Source of the DNA: Dillenia suffruticosa
Lineage: Eukaryota; Streptophyta; Magnoliopsida; Dilleniales; Dilleniaceae
NCBI GenBank assembly: GCA_033439265.1
Contig: JAVTVX010000027.1
Span: forward strand, 5,161,001 to 5,225,000
Length of the DNA: 64,000 nucleotides
Reading direction: 5' to 3'
In this document: one piece after another, positions 15,101 to 27,029 of the stretch
Layout: each line of letters starts with the position of its first letter
Position numbering within the stretch: the stretch's first letter is position 1
Made by a program: the position numbers and the translations under genes
Notes under the pieces: generated by a model
Seen by the model: the letters and a program-made list of their open reading frames with translations, nothing else
Databases searched by the model: none
Told to the model about the DNA's origin: nothing

Positions 15101-18100
15101 TGCACACAGCATCGCTCAGACACTAGAAAGATAAATGAAGTATATAATGTTGAATTCAGTGGCCATACTAAATATGTGTATGCCGATTTATTATCTTTCT
15201 CAAGCTTCACACAAGTAGACAAATCTTCCACAGCAGCAGCAAAATCCTTAAACTTGAAGTTAACAATTCCTGCATCAAGAAAAAAGGAACTATTTATTTA
15301 ATGCCAATAGATTATCATTTCAAAGAAAGAATGCTTTTCGGTCAACAATTTTGTTGCTTGGGTACACATATCATGCCAAATGCAGCTTAACTGATCCTTA
15401 AAATGCAAAACTGTATCCTACATTATTCTTCAATGAGTAAATTCTACTTTCTTGTACGAGAGATAGGGGAATAAGAGAATTTAGCCCCTAACTTTTGACC
15501 ATGATAATTTTCACTCCCCATCTCCTAAACACAAGTCCAAAATTTGACCACATCTCCCAACGATCTAGTCAATTTGTTTCTCTCTACAGAATTAAGGGAA
15601 AAAAAAGTCTTCTAGCTCTTGACCTTTAGATATTATATGTAAGAAGATGACATGACTTATAAACTGACATCAAAGTCTAACAGAGTTCAAGTGCTGTTAA
15701 CATTTTTCTTAGTTTTTTTTTTGGGGGGGGGGGGGTTGGGGTGGGTTTACCATTGGTACTAACTCGTTACAACAGAGCTCTTCTCCTGTCAAACTTCAGT
15801 GCAATATTTACTAGTTTCTTTCACCTTTTTTTGGGGTGGGGGTGGGGTCGGCAATTATAACATTTTCCTATGTAGGTGTCATTTTGCAGCTGTCAGAGTT
15901 ATCCTGGAAAGAGAGAACATAAGACAAGATTTTGTAAGACACCTCTTGCACTCAGACATTAGCGTTAAGCACTTGTCAAATTTTTGTTTGTGCTTATACA
16001 ATGTGCCTTCTGTTTAAATTAAAAATTCTGTAGATATGAAAATTTGTTGCACAAGTCAATATACAATACAGTGTACTCTTCACGAAAGGTAATATCTTGT
16101 GCTCACTTTCTTCATTGTTTTACTTTGTGCCAGGTATACCAACTGAAAGAGCTAGTGCTAGAGCACAATGGAAGGGTTTAGTTAGAGCTTACTACCTCTT
16201 TCATGTAAAATATCAGCTGAGTTAGGCTCAAATTCAAGTGCCTTTGTTAAGTCTTCAATTGCCTGTACAAGGAAAAAATTAAAAAAAAAAAAAAATCCTT
16301 TAGAATCTGAAATTTTCTCAAGAAGCAAGGCATGCATTCCAAAGCATAAAAAAAAAATTAACGAAGACAATAAAAACTAATAATTGTGAAGGATATTTCC
16401 AGCGGAAATGAAAAAGAAACTGAGAAGAACACAAACAGCATTCTCCCAAAACTAAAAACAAAAGTGCCACCAAAGCAACCTTAAAAACTGAAAATTTTCT
16501 TTCGTGACATAAACATAACAAAGCAAGGGCTGCATGCCCTAAAGCACGACATCAGCACTATCCAGTTATACCTATCCCAAGAAAGCTAAGGTTTTCTCCC
16601 CGTTGGGGGTACTATCATTAGCAAACCAACATCCGTGTTATTGGGGCATAACCTCAGCTCCGCACTGATATTAGAATGCTAAAACAGAACCACCACTTGA
16701 AAAGATCAACTCTAAACACATTGCTTTTGCAACATATATGGCAAACGAGCTTTGAAAGATCTTCCTCACTGCAACTAATGATTAGTAACTATCCTGTAAA
16801 AACCATAGGGCAAACAAAATTTCTAATACTGACAAAACCTTAATGCCTAGAAGAAACCAAAGGGAAGAAAAAAACTTCCTAGATATCAATTATCTCAACC
16901 ATCATATCAGGAGATTAGTGATAAATATGGAATCCTTGCTATGAACTGTAGGAATAAAGTTTCACTACCCTGAAGATTTAACAAATATATAAATAATCGA
17001 GAAATGACCCGAGCCAGAATGAAGATAGATTCTCTTCCTCAAAAGCATCCTCACAATATTCAAGATGATCTCTACATTGAACGCAAAACTCTAGCTAAAA
17101 GTGAAATTAACCCGGCAGGCAAGGGGATTAATAAGGGTTAATTAGCTTCTCTTCTAGAGTGCAGTGTGGGTAGTGTTCTGCTAACATACTTGGAGTCCCT
17201 CTGGGAGTAAAGCATAGGGAGAAGGCTATTTGAGATGTGGTTGCAGTAAAGTTTGAGAAAAGATTAGCAGGGTGAAAAGTGGGGTATCTATTGAGGGGGG
17301 AGGGGGCTTAATCTCACCAAAAGCACCTTTTCAAATCTTCTGGAATACTTTATGTCCCTCTTTCCTATCCTCGTGTCTGCGGCAAAATGAACAGAGAACA
17401 TCCAAAGAAAATTCTTACAGGGAAGTAATGTGATCGGCGGAGAGAAGGTCAGCTTGATTGAGCAGAAGTTTAAAAGTGAACTTTGAAAGAAAGGGAGCTT
17501 TGCATCAGATCCTTGGTTGATAACAACGAGGCCCTTTTGACGAAGTGGTTAGATGAGAACATTTTTCTATGGAATGAGGTTGCTACAGCTAAGTATGAGA
17601 CTCCTCTTAGAGGTTCGATGTCTAGTGAAATCGCTGACTTTGAAGAGTAGTTGTTTGGAAAGAAATAATGATAAAGTTGGAAACTATTAGGGCATGGGGG
17701 ATTTTAAGTGGATCAATGGGATTAGAATTTTCCTTTTCCCATGATGAGTTTTGTGGCCATGATATGTGTTGGTGGTGGACAAAGAGGCGCTGGTGTGTTC
17801 TTTAGCCTCCTCTCAGGTATCACATGGTTTGGAATATGCATCTTAGTAGACAAGCAAATAAGTAGGAGTTGGAAGACTTCAACCTTTTTTCAATTCTTAG
17901 GGGGTGAAGCATGTTTGGATAGGGAAGATGGAGGGAAGGGGATCGCAAAGAGGACCTTTGAGGCGAAAAGGTAAAATAATTGCTTTGATCGAATTACATG
18001 GATGAAGAGAGGGCTTCCTTTTCTTAGAAGTTTATTTGGAAATTGCCTTGCCCTCCAAGGGTTGCTTTCTTTGCATGAGATGCAACTTGGGGAAGGATTC

Positions 18101-19524
18101 TTTCTCAAGAAAATCCCCAAAGGAGAGCCTTATTCATTATATAAATGAGAAATTGAGTTTGTAGACCACTTGCTTTTGATTGCACATGGACTCGATCACT
18201 ATGAGATGAAATTTTCTGTTTTGCACTTATGTCTGGTGATTTTGAGCTCCACAAAAAGAGAGTTGCGAGTTTGCTGTGGTGTGGGAGTTTGTACCACAAG
18301 AAGGAGAGTGGTCAACATGTTTCCTCTAGCCATGTTTTGGCTGGTTTGAAAGGAAAGGAACAGGAGTTGTTCTTCAGGTAGTGGAGAGCACTTTGAAGGT
18401 TTTGTGCATAATTTTTTTTCAAATATTTGTATTTTTGGTTGATGTTGAATCTTTCAAATTTTGTGTAGATATTGTTGATTTCATAAACTCCCTTCTGTTG
18501 TCTCCTTGGGCAAGTATCTCCTTGGTACACTTCCTTCATTGTGTATTTCTCTTGGTGTAAATAAAATTTTCTTGTCCAATAAAAAATATAGCAAGCGAGC
18601 CTTGTAACATCCCAAATATTTTTACCTAGGGTTTTTGAAATTTTAACCCAACACCCATGTGTCTTTGAGCCTTCCCTCTCTCACGCGACTATCTCTCTCC
18701 CTCTGTACCTATCCCTTAAACTCACTCTCAACCTCCCTCTTAAACTCACTCTCGACCTCTTGAGCTTGAGGGGACATCTAATGAGAGTTTGGAATACTCT
18801 TGGATTCCACCTAAACCTGGTTTAGTTAGCATTATCTTTGTGGTTTTGAGCTTTTGTCCCTAGTTTTGGGATATTGCTGTTATCTTTGTTCTTTGGATAG
18901 ATTATGGATCGATCTAGACTTTGCCTTGTGTTTCATATATTTGTCATCTTATGACTTTTCTTCCCTGTCTAGCTTGGTTGTTACAAGCCAAGTCGAGCTG
19001 ATCCCTACTTTTGATTGCTCAAGCATAGCTCAAAAAATTATTTGAGCTCAAGCTGAGGCAGTTAGGAAAATTTCAAGCTTGAGCTCATCTCAGCTAAGTT
19101 CAATCAAAAGAATCAAGCTCACAAGCACTTACATCAGCATACAAGTAACACATAGAGGTAGCAGAAAAGCATTAGACATAGCCTGAAATGCATGAAGAGA
19201 ATATGTTTTGAATGTCATTCCGAACTAAAATAAAATCTATTCCATCATAGACACAAATGAAAATAAGCAAAATTTTATGTCACAAAATGAGATTCAGTCA
19301 TAGTAAAAAAAAGGATCATCGGTAATGAACAGAAACTAAAGTTGCAAGTTGACCAAATGAATGAGAAGAGAGTGGCTAGACCTGGTTTTGAAATGGGTAG
19401 ATATGTTTGAAAAATGGGTAGATCTGGCTGGGTGATGTATGCCCGCCATCATATCATGAACCTCCTGTTCATATGATGCCTAAACTTTGAAGAGAAGAGG
19501 AATTAAGGTAGCACAACCACCACC

Positions 19525-19583
<59 letters not shown>

Positions 19584-22500
19584 AGAGACAGAGAGAGAGA
19601 GAGAGAGAATATGATAGTGAATTTGGCCGTGACTTAGGGTTAATTAGAATGGATTATATCATTGGAGTTCAATAAGCTTATAAATAAGCCAATAAACAGG
19701 TTCGCATGAGCCTACTCGCAAACCCATAAACAAGCTTATTGTGAGCTTTACCAAGCTAAGTTCTGTCTAGGCTCCTTAACTAATCGAGTCAAAATTTGGG
19801 CTTGGTCTTTACCCATTTATGGAATTAACAAGCTCAAGCTTGTTCAGGAATGCTTATTGTAGCTCAAGCATGAGCAAATGAGATATAAATAAGAAAAACA
19901 AAGGAAGTAGGGAAATCTCAAAGCTAAGTATTCTCCCAAAAGCAAATGTGTAAAACAATCATGCACAATGGAAATCAAGATTATCCACCTTTGAAGATGA
20001 TCATATAGCACAGTCAAACAACAAAAAAACAGTAATTTCACCTCAACAGACTCTCCTAAGGCAGCTCGGGCCTGCCCCCGCCTTTTCCATGCCTCACAAG
20101 CTGATGGGTTTGACTCAATAGCCTGTAGGATAAATTAGTAAGACTTCTTTAATACAACCAAGTAGCATATCATTTTCTTTCTGTTTCCAAAATATTGAGT
20201 ACCTTTGTAAAGTCAGAAATAGCATGATCAAGCTCTCTTTGGAAAGCATATGCAGTCCCTCTCCCTATCAATGCCTCAGGATAATTGGGATCCTCCTTCA
20301 GTATCTGTTTGACAATATTTGAAAACCATAAGGAATATGAAACCGGATATATGTCCAATAACTGGGATGATTTGCTCACCAAACAATTTCACTGCCCATC
20401 AGAATTAATGAAGTAAAATAAAGAAAAGGAAATTAATGATACAGAAAAGAAGTATAACCTGGTTAAAGATGGTTATTGCATAAGCATATTTCCCTTCATT
20501 TACCTGCAGAAGAAATTTTTTCGTGATTATGAAAATAAAAACAATGATTATAATAATGAAGAAGACAAAGAAGTAACAAAAAGAAAAACTAATAATTATC
20601 GATGAAGCAACCACCAACATCTGCTTTGAAATCATGTTATCAGCAAAGATAACAATTTCACCATGCAAAAACTCCTCTTAATACTCAAGCTACTCCTTGA
20701 GAAAGATTTCTAAATCTTCAGCTTTCTTAACAAGCCATGACACTGCTAACATTTATTATCCTTTATCAAATAGGAACTAATGTTTACTTTCATCATATAA
20801 CATGACATGTTTCTTGTTTAATATCATAGAGCAAAACCAAGTTTTAATCTCAAAATAGCACTCACTACACTCATGCCAGGATATGCATATGAAAGAATTT
20901 TACAATGGTTATGCACATTAGTGTCAGCAGGAAGTTGTCATCTTTATTTTTCTGCAGGAGGTTAGCAAGAGAACCCTTGGACTATCATAGATTGGTAACC
21001 GATACCCATTATCATCTCGGTAGATTAAACACTGATATATTTAGCAAGAAGCCACTGTTGAAATGATTGGATGGACTTATGTGAGAAACGTTGAGCATCT
21101 CTGGAGAAGCCATATGATCAATCTGGAATAAGGCAGCAAATACAGTATAAGACCCTAAAAGATGGGCCATGCTAAATGACAATAAAAGTAGTGCTGGGCA
21201 TGGAAATCAATGGTCACAGACATTTGGGAAGTAGCCCTCTACAGCAAGTCACAAAAGTGCACTGAGGGTATAATTCCTGTCTTACCACCTTTCCCCTTTC
21301 CTCTAAGTGTTAACACCACCTACAGATTAAGATCTATTCTAAGCCTAAAACAAGATCCAGTACAATTCTAAGATTACTATAACAAGGGAAAAGACCATCA
21401 TGCTACATTTTTTCACTAGTGTTGCTATTAGCTTTACTTTAAAAATCAATAATCAATAAATATATAAAAAAGTGAGAGCAAATTAAGAAAGCAGCCAAAA
21501 TTCTATGCATGCAGCCCTTACTGGACCTCGGATATCCTAAATAAAGGTAACTTAACAATGAGAACTAGAACAGTGCAAACTAAATTTAAAGGCCTTTGCT
21601 TATACCTGAGCTATCCCCCTTGATAATCGCAAGTCTAAGCTTATTGACTTCGTCTTTGAAATCCTAGGAACACAAAACTTTTTGCTCCTCTTGGCCTCGT
21701 CAATTATGGTAATGCATAGGTCAGATTTATTGCTAGACTTGCTGCGGGTCATGGATGAATCATTTGATTTGCTGTAGCCAATAGAAATTTTGCTGCCTGG
21801 ACCAGATTTATCATCCAGCTGCAAATTTAACATGGCCTCACCACTCGACTTATTCTTATTCTCATGTGTTCCATTTGACTCTACTACGAAACCATCATCC
21901 TTCTCAACATGATCACCATGTTCATCATGCTTTTCATAATTATCATTGGAGTTGTTGCAAATCCCAGATGAACCACTTGGTTGAGAATTATGACCAATAT
22001 TGATGTGATTACTGCAAGTTCCATTGGACTTGCTATGTAATCCAGAACCAGATTCAGAATTAACTGACTTGGATGATTTCGTAGCATCATCATCACAAGA
22101 AGAACTCCTATCCTGCTTTGCAACAGCCAGAAGCTCTTCCAATTCGAGCAACTGTTTCAAATCTGCAGATTGTTGAACAGCATGTTCAAATCCTTGCTCC
22201 CAAACCAACAAAGCATCTTCTTTCCTTCCCAAAGCAGAGTATGCATGGCCTGGATGACAAAGCCACCAAGATAAGATCACAAGACAATATACGGCCCAAC
22301 AAGAGTCCATGACAAAGTTAGAAAACAAATGGAAAGGATTTCTATTGTGAATAATGATGAATGTCATCCAATAATTAGACATTTTTGAGCTACAAGGATA
22401 AGAAATGAGACTTACACAAATCATCCACATAGTTCATGGACAATATCATATTAAAGCATATTATTCAGCCAAAGAGATCCTCAAAATATGATCCAAATAA

Positions 22501-25500
22501 GTAAAAAGCCAAAGTGCATGGGTTCATCTCTACCCCTTCCTTTTTTATAATAAAAGGAAGTCATAATATCTGGAAAAAAAAATAGAAAAGGAATTCTAAA
22601 AAATAAATGAAAGGATACAGTATACTACCAATTAATACAAAGAAAGCAGAAAAGAAAAGGGTAGGAGTGCCATAAAACAAATGTGCTATCCAATCTCTTT
22701 GATAGTGCTGCAAAGAGAAGCCTCCAAAAGCAACTAGAGACCGAAGAATGAAGAGAACAATTTTGTCCTACAACAAATAGGAGAGATTGGTCCCAAAGAA
22801 ACCTTGCACCTCTATGCAACCAAATGCACAAAATCACTACCACCAAAGTGTTTTTCCAATGAAAATTTTTCATTCTGGAATTAGAAGTTCAAAAAATAAA
22901 TAAATAAACAAATAAAAAATCAGAAAAAAAGAAATTCTTGAAGAGATATCAGTAACTAGAGGTGGGAATAACTAACTAAAAACCAATAAAACTGACTGAA
23001 CCAAGCTGCAACATCTAATTCTATGACTTAAGTGGTCGGACTGGTTTTATATTTTGAAAAACCGTGTTGTTGGCCTGCTAAACCGTGTAAGGGATGAAAT
23101 CGGGCCAAAAAACTGGACCAGGCAAGTATAATGTATATTATTATTAGTTATAAACATATATGGTTTAAATAAAAATAAAACAAGGAAAAACACAACGTTA
23201 AATTTTCCTCTCCCTTTGCTCATTCTCTCTCTCCTGCCTCCCCTCTCTCAATGAAGAGAAAATCAGTCATGCTTGCCTTTCCTCCCTCCTCCCCAAATTG
23301 CAGTAGTGACACCCATGGCTCACTTAAAATATGATAAGAATTGTTCCATAGACACCAAACAATTGCACAATGCACAAAACAAAGGATGATCTCTTGTCTC
23401 CCTACATCAATGATACCACAAATTTAGTGAAGTCTAATTTGGTTACCAGCTTGCAACAAATGACTAGTAGTAATCCTACTGAGAGCAACAGGCTTTAACA
23501 GTGCAAGAGACTTTATTCCTTCAAATAACATCACTAAAACGAAAGGAAAAATCATTTATGTCTGGAATCAAATGATTAAAGCAACAATCACAAGGAAAGA
23601 ATTCAAAATTGATGTTGGTAGAAACCCTCTTCTGAAGAGTATTTGAAGTTTTAATAGGAGATATCATCCAAGAGAATGAGATGAATTCAATCATCACCCG
23701 ATCATTCAATTATGGCAGAATGGAAGTTCCATGAATGTATATCCCCATCATATGTAACAAACACTATGGAAGACAGAGGATACAGGAGCGTCACCAAGTC
23801 AAACATCTTATCAAAAACCAACACGAGACCCACTACCCACTTTGCGGTTTAAATGGCAATTGGAAGTTACAATACATTTTCAAAGGGCTCATATTATGTA
23901 TCTTCCCTTCCAATTCAGTCCTTGGTCTCGTATTATCCGCATTGACAATGGTCAATTTGGCAAAGTTTAGTAGTGTTGCACATGTTGCTTATTGCTTTCT
24001 TTTCATCTTTTACTCGCACAATTCTTTTTAGAATTTCCACAAGAATCTTACTTATAATAAATTGAGTGTTTATTAACAAGAATCTTACAACGTTTAGAGT
24101 TTCCATAAAATAACTATGTTTCAACATAGTTCACAATGAACGAAATCAAATTTATTAACAAGAATTTGTGAGTATAACTCTCTAAATATTTTTTCACAAA
24201 AGTCCATCTAGGAGAATAATAATATCATGGAATGACTTTTAACATAAATTTAATTTCACTTTTATTTAATCATTTTCAACTGGATGACATGTATTGGGCA
24301 CGACAAGTGTCCATGTTTGATAGGGACAATATAACCATAGCAACTGGTATTATTTTGACTCTTCAAAATATCTTTTGATTCCACATGTGAGTTTTTTAGC
24401 AAAATTTTAATGCCAACAAATAGTATGAAATCAATTTATTGTCATGTTTTTGGCTAGTGTATGGTCAATCCGCTCCACCCCAGCCCTCAGGGCACCATGT
24501 CTAGAATTGAGAGTAGGTTTTGTTTGAAAAGGTGAGATTTGTATTGGGTTTGGGGTAGGTTGTAAAGCTCATTATGTCATCCCATTCCAACAAGGCATGA
24601 AACTCCATACCCAGTATGTTGGACTTTCCCTTTCTAGTTCATCTATCTACATAGGAAAGGTAAATAAAAAATTTTGATTTCTATCTTTACTTTCTCGCTC
24701 ATATAGCAAGTAGCAACTAAATTCAAATATATTTTACATCAGTTTCGGTTTCTGTTACCATTAAGGTTAGAATTCTTACTCCTTGGTGAGTTCTCTTCCT
24801 CATTTTACTCCAAAACCAATGCCACCACTTTTCCAAGCCCCGTAAACCTCTGACCTTCTTTTGTTTTCCTTTATCATCCTCAAATCAAATTCAAAAGCCC
24901 TCTAACCTGAAATGTCTTAATCTGCAATTAATCACTTGCATAGACTAAAGATCAGCACAAACAAACTCTTCATTTCTGTCTGGAGTCCCCTTCTCCCAAG
25001 AAAGATCCTTTAGGGGCAATGACAGGATGAGAAATCCATCCCCAACATGAGCTAGGATCGTGGAAATTCTTTTTGATAGGGTAAGGACGCAAAGGATCAC
25101 CTCAACCCAAACTTGCCCCAGCCATCCCTGTGCTAAATCAAAGCTCAATATGCGGCTTTAACTCACAAGGCACGTGAATTAATACCTTTGCAAGAAATGG
25201 GTTTCCCACACAACAAATTGATGTGAATTTCATGTGATGATCAAGCATTTTGAAACAATGTAACTAGTTAACAATTCTATTTTCACGAAATGTAAAGATG
25301 GATTGTCACTTCACAAGAGACTTGATCTGGAGAAAATATCTTGCTAGATATATGTTAATCTAAATATGGAAATTACATAACTCTAGCTGAAAATGCTTAA
25401 ATCGATCATAGATGTCAACGCCCATTGCTGAAAATGCCACCAACTAAAATATTTCATTAAAATGTCACCTAATTATTGTCTGAAGGTTACATGAACCTGA

Positions 25501-26696
25501 TGTATGTTTCAGTCTTGTGTCCCTTGCTCCCTCTACATACCCTAACAATGATGATAAAACTGGCATACAAATTAACGTCAAGCCCACTTCACTTGGTGAA
25601 CCAACATATTACTGTCTGACATCATGAGTTTCACCCTTGGACCACAATATATCCCACAGGTGGACCAAAATATACTTTTCAGCCCTCAATTTTCATTAGG
25701 TGATTTATTTCTAAATTGTATCTTTATTTATCATCAACCTACTTGCTGTGGCATAAGGAATTGGCCAAGATAAATATCCTCAGATTGCAATTGGCAAATA
25801 CTCTCACTGTGTCTATGCTAGAAATTTCCTACAATCATCTACTATTTATGACTTCTTCATTCACGACCTTGCTGTATGCTCTCATATGTGTACATTTATT
25901 TCACAATATCATAATACTACATATACATTCCCTTGCACATTCATCATTCAAAAAACGGCATTTTGAGATACACCACTTATAACTTGCAAGTCATACCTAC
26001 CCTTTTGTCCTAAACCTACATTTGGCTTTTTTTGGATAGCAAAATTGAAAATATTATTGGTCTAGAAGAATTCACATAAGATACAACAGAGGATAATCCA
26101 TCGTCTAAGCAACCAAACTCGGATTGTGAAAGGCTTTTAGTTATCCATGCATCAAGTTAAACTGTACATTTCCACAAATGACCATTAGTCCAAATTTAGC
26201 AAAATTTGCAAGTAAAGCAACTAATCTCATATCCAATTCAACAAAATTCAAATGCAAACCCTAATCAGAAAATAGTTTCGAAATTCGAAAAGAAATATCA
26301 ACAAATCCAAATTGAGAAGTAGATAAATGAAATCCGAGATGGAAAAACAGGCCTTTGAGAATGTAAGCTTGAAGAAGCGTAGGGTCAATTTGAAGAGCCC
26401 TGTCGCAGTCTTTGATCACATGCTTGTGTAGTTCCAATTGGCTATAACAATAGGCTCGATTGCTGCCAACACAAACACACGCACAAAATTCAAAACTTCA
26501 AGATCCATTTCAAAATCAAATTCAATTTCACCTAGACTCTAGAAAGAGAGGGGAGTAATTACCAGATGTCTTGAATGGAAGAGGAACGAGAAAGGAGAGA
26601 GTCGAGAAGACGAATTGCCTTAGACCAGTCCTTTGACCTGCATAGCTTCGCAAGCTCCACTCTCTCCGACACAATTGACGACGCCGCAGGAGCCAT
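80..26696 (-). CDS. SRFR1: SRFR1, TPR-domain negative regulator of plant immunity (24 coding exons, complete)
   Basis: Coding exons, in transcript order on the minus strand: 26563-26696, 26353-26462, 21606-22249, 20459-20503, 20203-20304, 20042-20122, 16196-16262, 15169-15269, 14969-15076, 11663-11733, 10793-10849, 8630-8738, 8138-8218, 7492-7578, 7008-7217, 3942-4267, 3418-3504, 3236-3332, 2323-2414, 2147-2185, 1866-1956, 1036-1133, 652-958, 80-94. Every junction keeps phase and the total is 3,159 nt, or 1,052 aa plus stop, the length I recall for Arabidopsis SRFR1. The start is the ATG at 26696, giving MAPAASSIVSERVELAKLC. The family restrains effector-triggered immunity, associating with EDS1, NLR receptors and TCP factors. 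All introns are GT-AG except intron 2 (GC-AG). The minus-strand neighbour upstream is KAI2. Identity comes from remembered homologues, not a search; the family call is near certain and single splice sites are inferred. Confidence 0.95.
2059..2104. repeat. GT then GA microsatellite in SRFR1 intron 20
   Basis: A short TG run passes into an uninterrupted (GA)n run of about 30 bases, between SRFR1 exons 20 and 21. It is simple sequence; its length is likely to vary between individuals. Confidence 0.95.
9081..9113. repeat. GA microsatellite
   Basis: Uninterrupted (GA)n of about 33 bases in SRFR1 intron 11. Simple sequence. Confidence 0.95.
9482..9669. repeat. 93-bp direct tandem repeat, two copies
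   Basis: Copy 1 (9482-9574) and copy 2 (9575-9669) both start CCAAAGTTGGTTTGGGTTAG and run through GGGTAAACCGT and TTCATTTAAGAGAAA to CTATCCCA, with only a few substitutions. The unit lies inside the hAT-like element and looks like a local duplication. Confidence 0.88.
10194..10215. repeat. GT microsatellite
   Basis: Uninterrupted (GT)n of about 22 bases near the right end of the candidate hAT-like element. Confidence 0.93.
12567..12830. repeat. About 110-bp tandem repeat, 2.4 copies, in SRFR1 intron 9
   Basis: Units start GTGCTTTCCATTA at 12567, 12676 and 12786, a period of 109-110 bp. The third copy is cut short near 12830. Shared blocks include GCAAAAGAAGTTTGAGAGG, GAAATGGAG and ATCAGGCTGGCATACACAAA. 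The 75-codon open frame across it (12612-12839) follows the repeat and is not a gene. Confidence 0.88.
17140..18595 (+). mobile_element. Degenerate L1-type LINE, reverse transcriptase C-terminus and zf-RVT, antisense in SRFR1 intron 6
   Basis: Plus-strand reading with several stops and frameshifts follows the order of a plant L1 pol. A segment like CSVGS...TYLGVPLGVKHREKAIWD is near 17160-17240. GLNLTKSTFSNLLEYFMSLFP is near 17307-17365. A zinc-knuckle zf-RVT part FIWKLPCPPRVAFFA is near 18026-18075, then EFVDHLLL near 18153. The 3' end has AATAAAATTTT-type sequence near 18560 and an A-rich tail. No full ORF survives. It lies opposite to the host gene. Confidence 0.83.
19529..19608. repeat. 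Compound GT/GA microsatellite
   Basis: About 54 bases of (GT)n with a single GC interruption, followed by (GA)n, in SRFR1 intron 6. The flanks at 19040-19140 and 19675-19880 are rich in AAGCTTGAGCTC-type words, typical of a plant non-autonomous transposon family, but I could not define its ends. Confidence 0.93.
21606..22249 (-). other. SRFR1: SRFR1 exon 3: TPR end plus Ser/Asn/Asp-rich linker
   Basis: This 644-nt exon encodes residues 83-296. It opens with the second half of a TPR (HAYSALGRKEDALLVWEQGFEHA, then LLELEELLAVAK). It then becomes a low-complexity linker rich in Ser, Asn, Asp, Lys and His with no evident fold, roughly residues 130-290. The linker ends in a basic stretch near AKRSKKFCVPRIS before the donor CAG/GTATAA. 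It separates the first TPR from the main TPR array in exons 4-13 and is probably disordered. Confidence 0.92.
22250..26352 (-). other. SRFR1 intron 2 (4.1 kb, GC-AG)
   Basis: The intron begins GCCTGT and ends CATCCAG. The frame demands Lys81-Gly82 with the Gly codon split G/GC, and there is no GT option in frame. Inside lie repeat-like segments: 22955-23130 resembles the end of a non-autonomous hAT element (AGAGGTGGGAAT and AACCG motifs). I see no gene in it; the ORFs here are short and unrelated to anything I know. Confidence 0.6.
26353..26696 (-). other. SRFR1: SRFR1 exons 1-2: N-terminal TPR motif
   Basis: Exon 1 (26563-26696) gives residues 1-44 and two bases of Cys45, ending at a GTAATT donor. 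Exon 2 (26353-26462) starts after GGCAG and gives residues 46-81, with NRAYCYSQLELHKHVI followed by CDRALQIDP. The pattern of helix A (WSKAIRLLDSLL), helix B (NRAYCYSQL) and the DCDRAL-x-IDP turn is a classic tetratricopeptide repeat, continued in exon 3 as GHAYSALGRKEDALLVWEQG. No GT follows exon 2 at the frame-consistent place. The bases are AAAG/GCCTGT, implying a GC donor. Confidence 0.93.
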
Positions 26697-26800
26697 CTCA
26701 CCCACCTCACGCGTTCGAGAAAGAGAGAGTTGGAAGATGGCTTTGGGAAACCAGTGACTTAGGTGATTTTTAAGAAAATAAATAAATAAATAAATGAGGT

Positions 26801-27018
26801 TGACGTGGATGATATCAGAGTCGTACACGTGTAGGGCTATATGGATACCTAAACCCTTCTTCACGGCTCGCGTCGTAGCAAGCCAACCACGCATCAGAGT
26901 CTCAAAAGTCTTCCCTGGCCTTTTCTGATTTGCGTGCGGCTGAACCGAACCGATTCTGTTTTGGTTAAGTTTGAGAAGCCAAAGGTTAAAAAAACCGCAC
27001 CGGCTAAAAATGACGTCA
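26801..27018 (-). promoter_or_regulatory. ACGT-core motif cluster upstream of SRFR1
   Basis: Three ACGT-core motifs lie within about 320 bp upstream of the SRFR1 ATG (26696): TGACGTGG at 26801-26808, CACGTG (G-box) at 26826-26831, and the full palindrome TGACGTCA at 27011-27018. These are the sequence types bound by plant bZIP factors; TGACG is the TGA-factor core used in salicylate responses. The motifs are read directly. Their activity is inferred, and no TATA box or start site was located with confidence. Confidence 0.45.
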
Positions 27019-27029
27019 CTCAAGTTAAT

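Larger units (their letters stand above)
8138..20503 (-). other. SRFR1: SRFR1 exons 4-13: central TPR array
   Basis: Ten small exons (15 to 36 codons) encode residues 297-570, a run of TPR helices. Readable repeat cores include NEGKYAYAITIFNQ, YPEALIGRGTAYAFQRELDHA, CEAWKRRGQARAALGE, AIEDLTKALEFEPNSADIL, GLALSSLGEYKKAEEAH, FAKAYHLRGLLLHGMGEH and LRGSCYHAVGEYGDA. Exon boundaries often fall inside the turns between helices. The introns here are long: 3.8 kb between exons 6 and 7 (16263-20041), 3.2 kb between 9 and 10 (11734-14968) and 2.05 kb between 11 and 12. They carry a LINE remnant and tandem repeats. Confidence 0.93.

Noticed and set aside
19040..19880. A complete hAT-type element with AAGCTTGAGCTC words
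   Set aside because: Words typical of such elements are present, but I could not find matching termini or a target duplication.
20170..22430. Independent small minus-strand genes in this interval
   Set aside because: Each is an SRFR1 exon extended into flanking intron; splice sites and phase join them into one frame.
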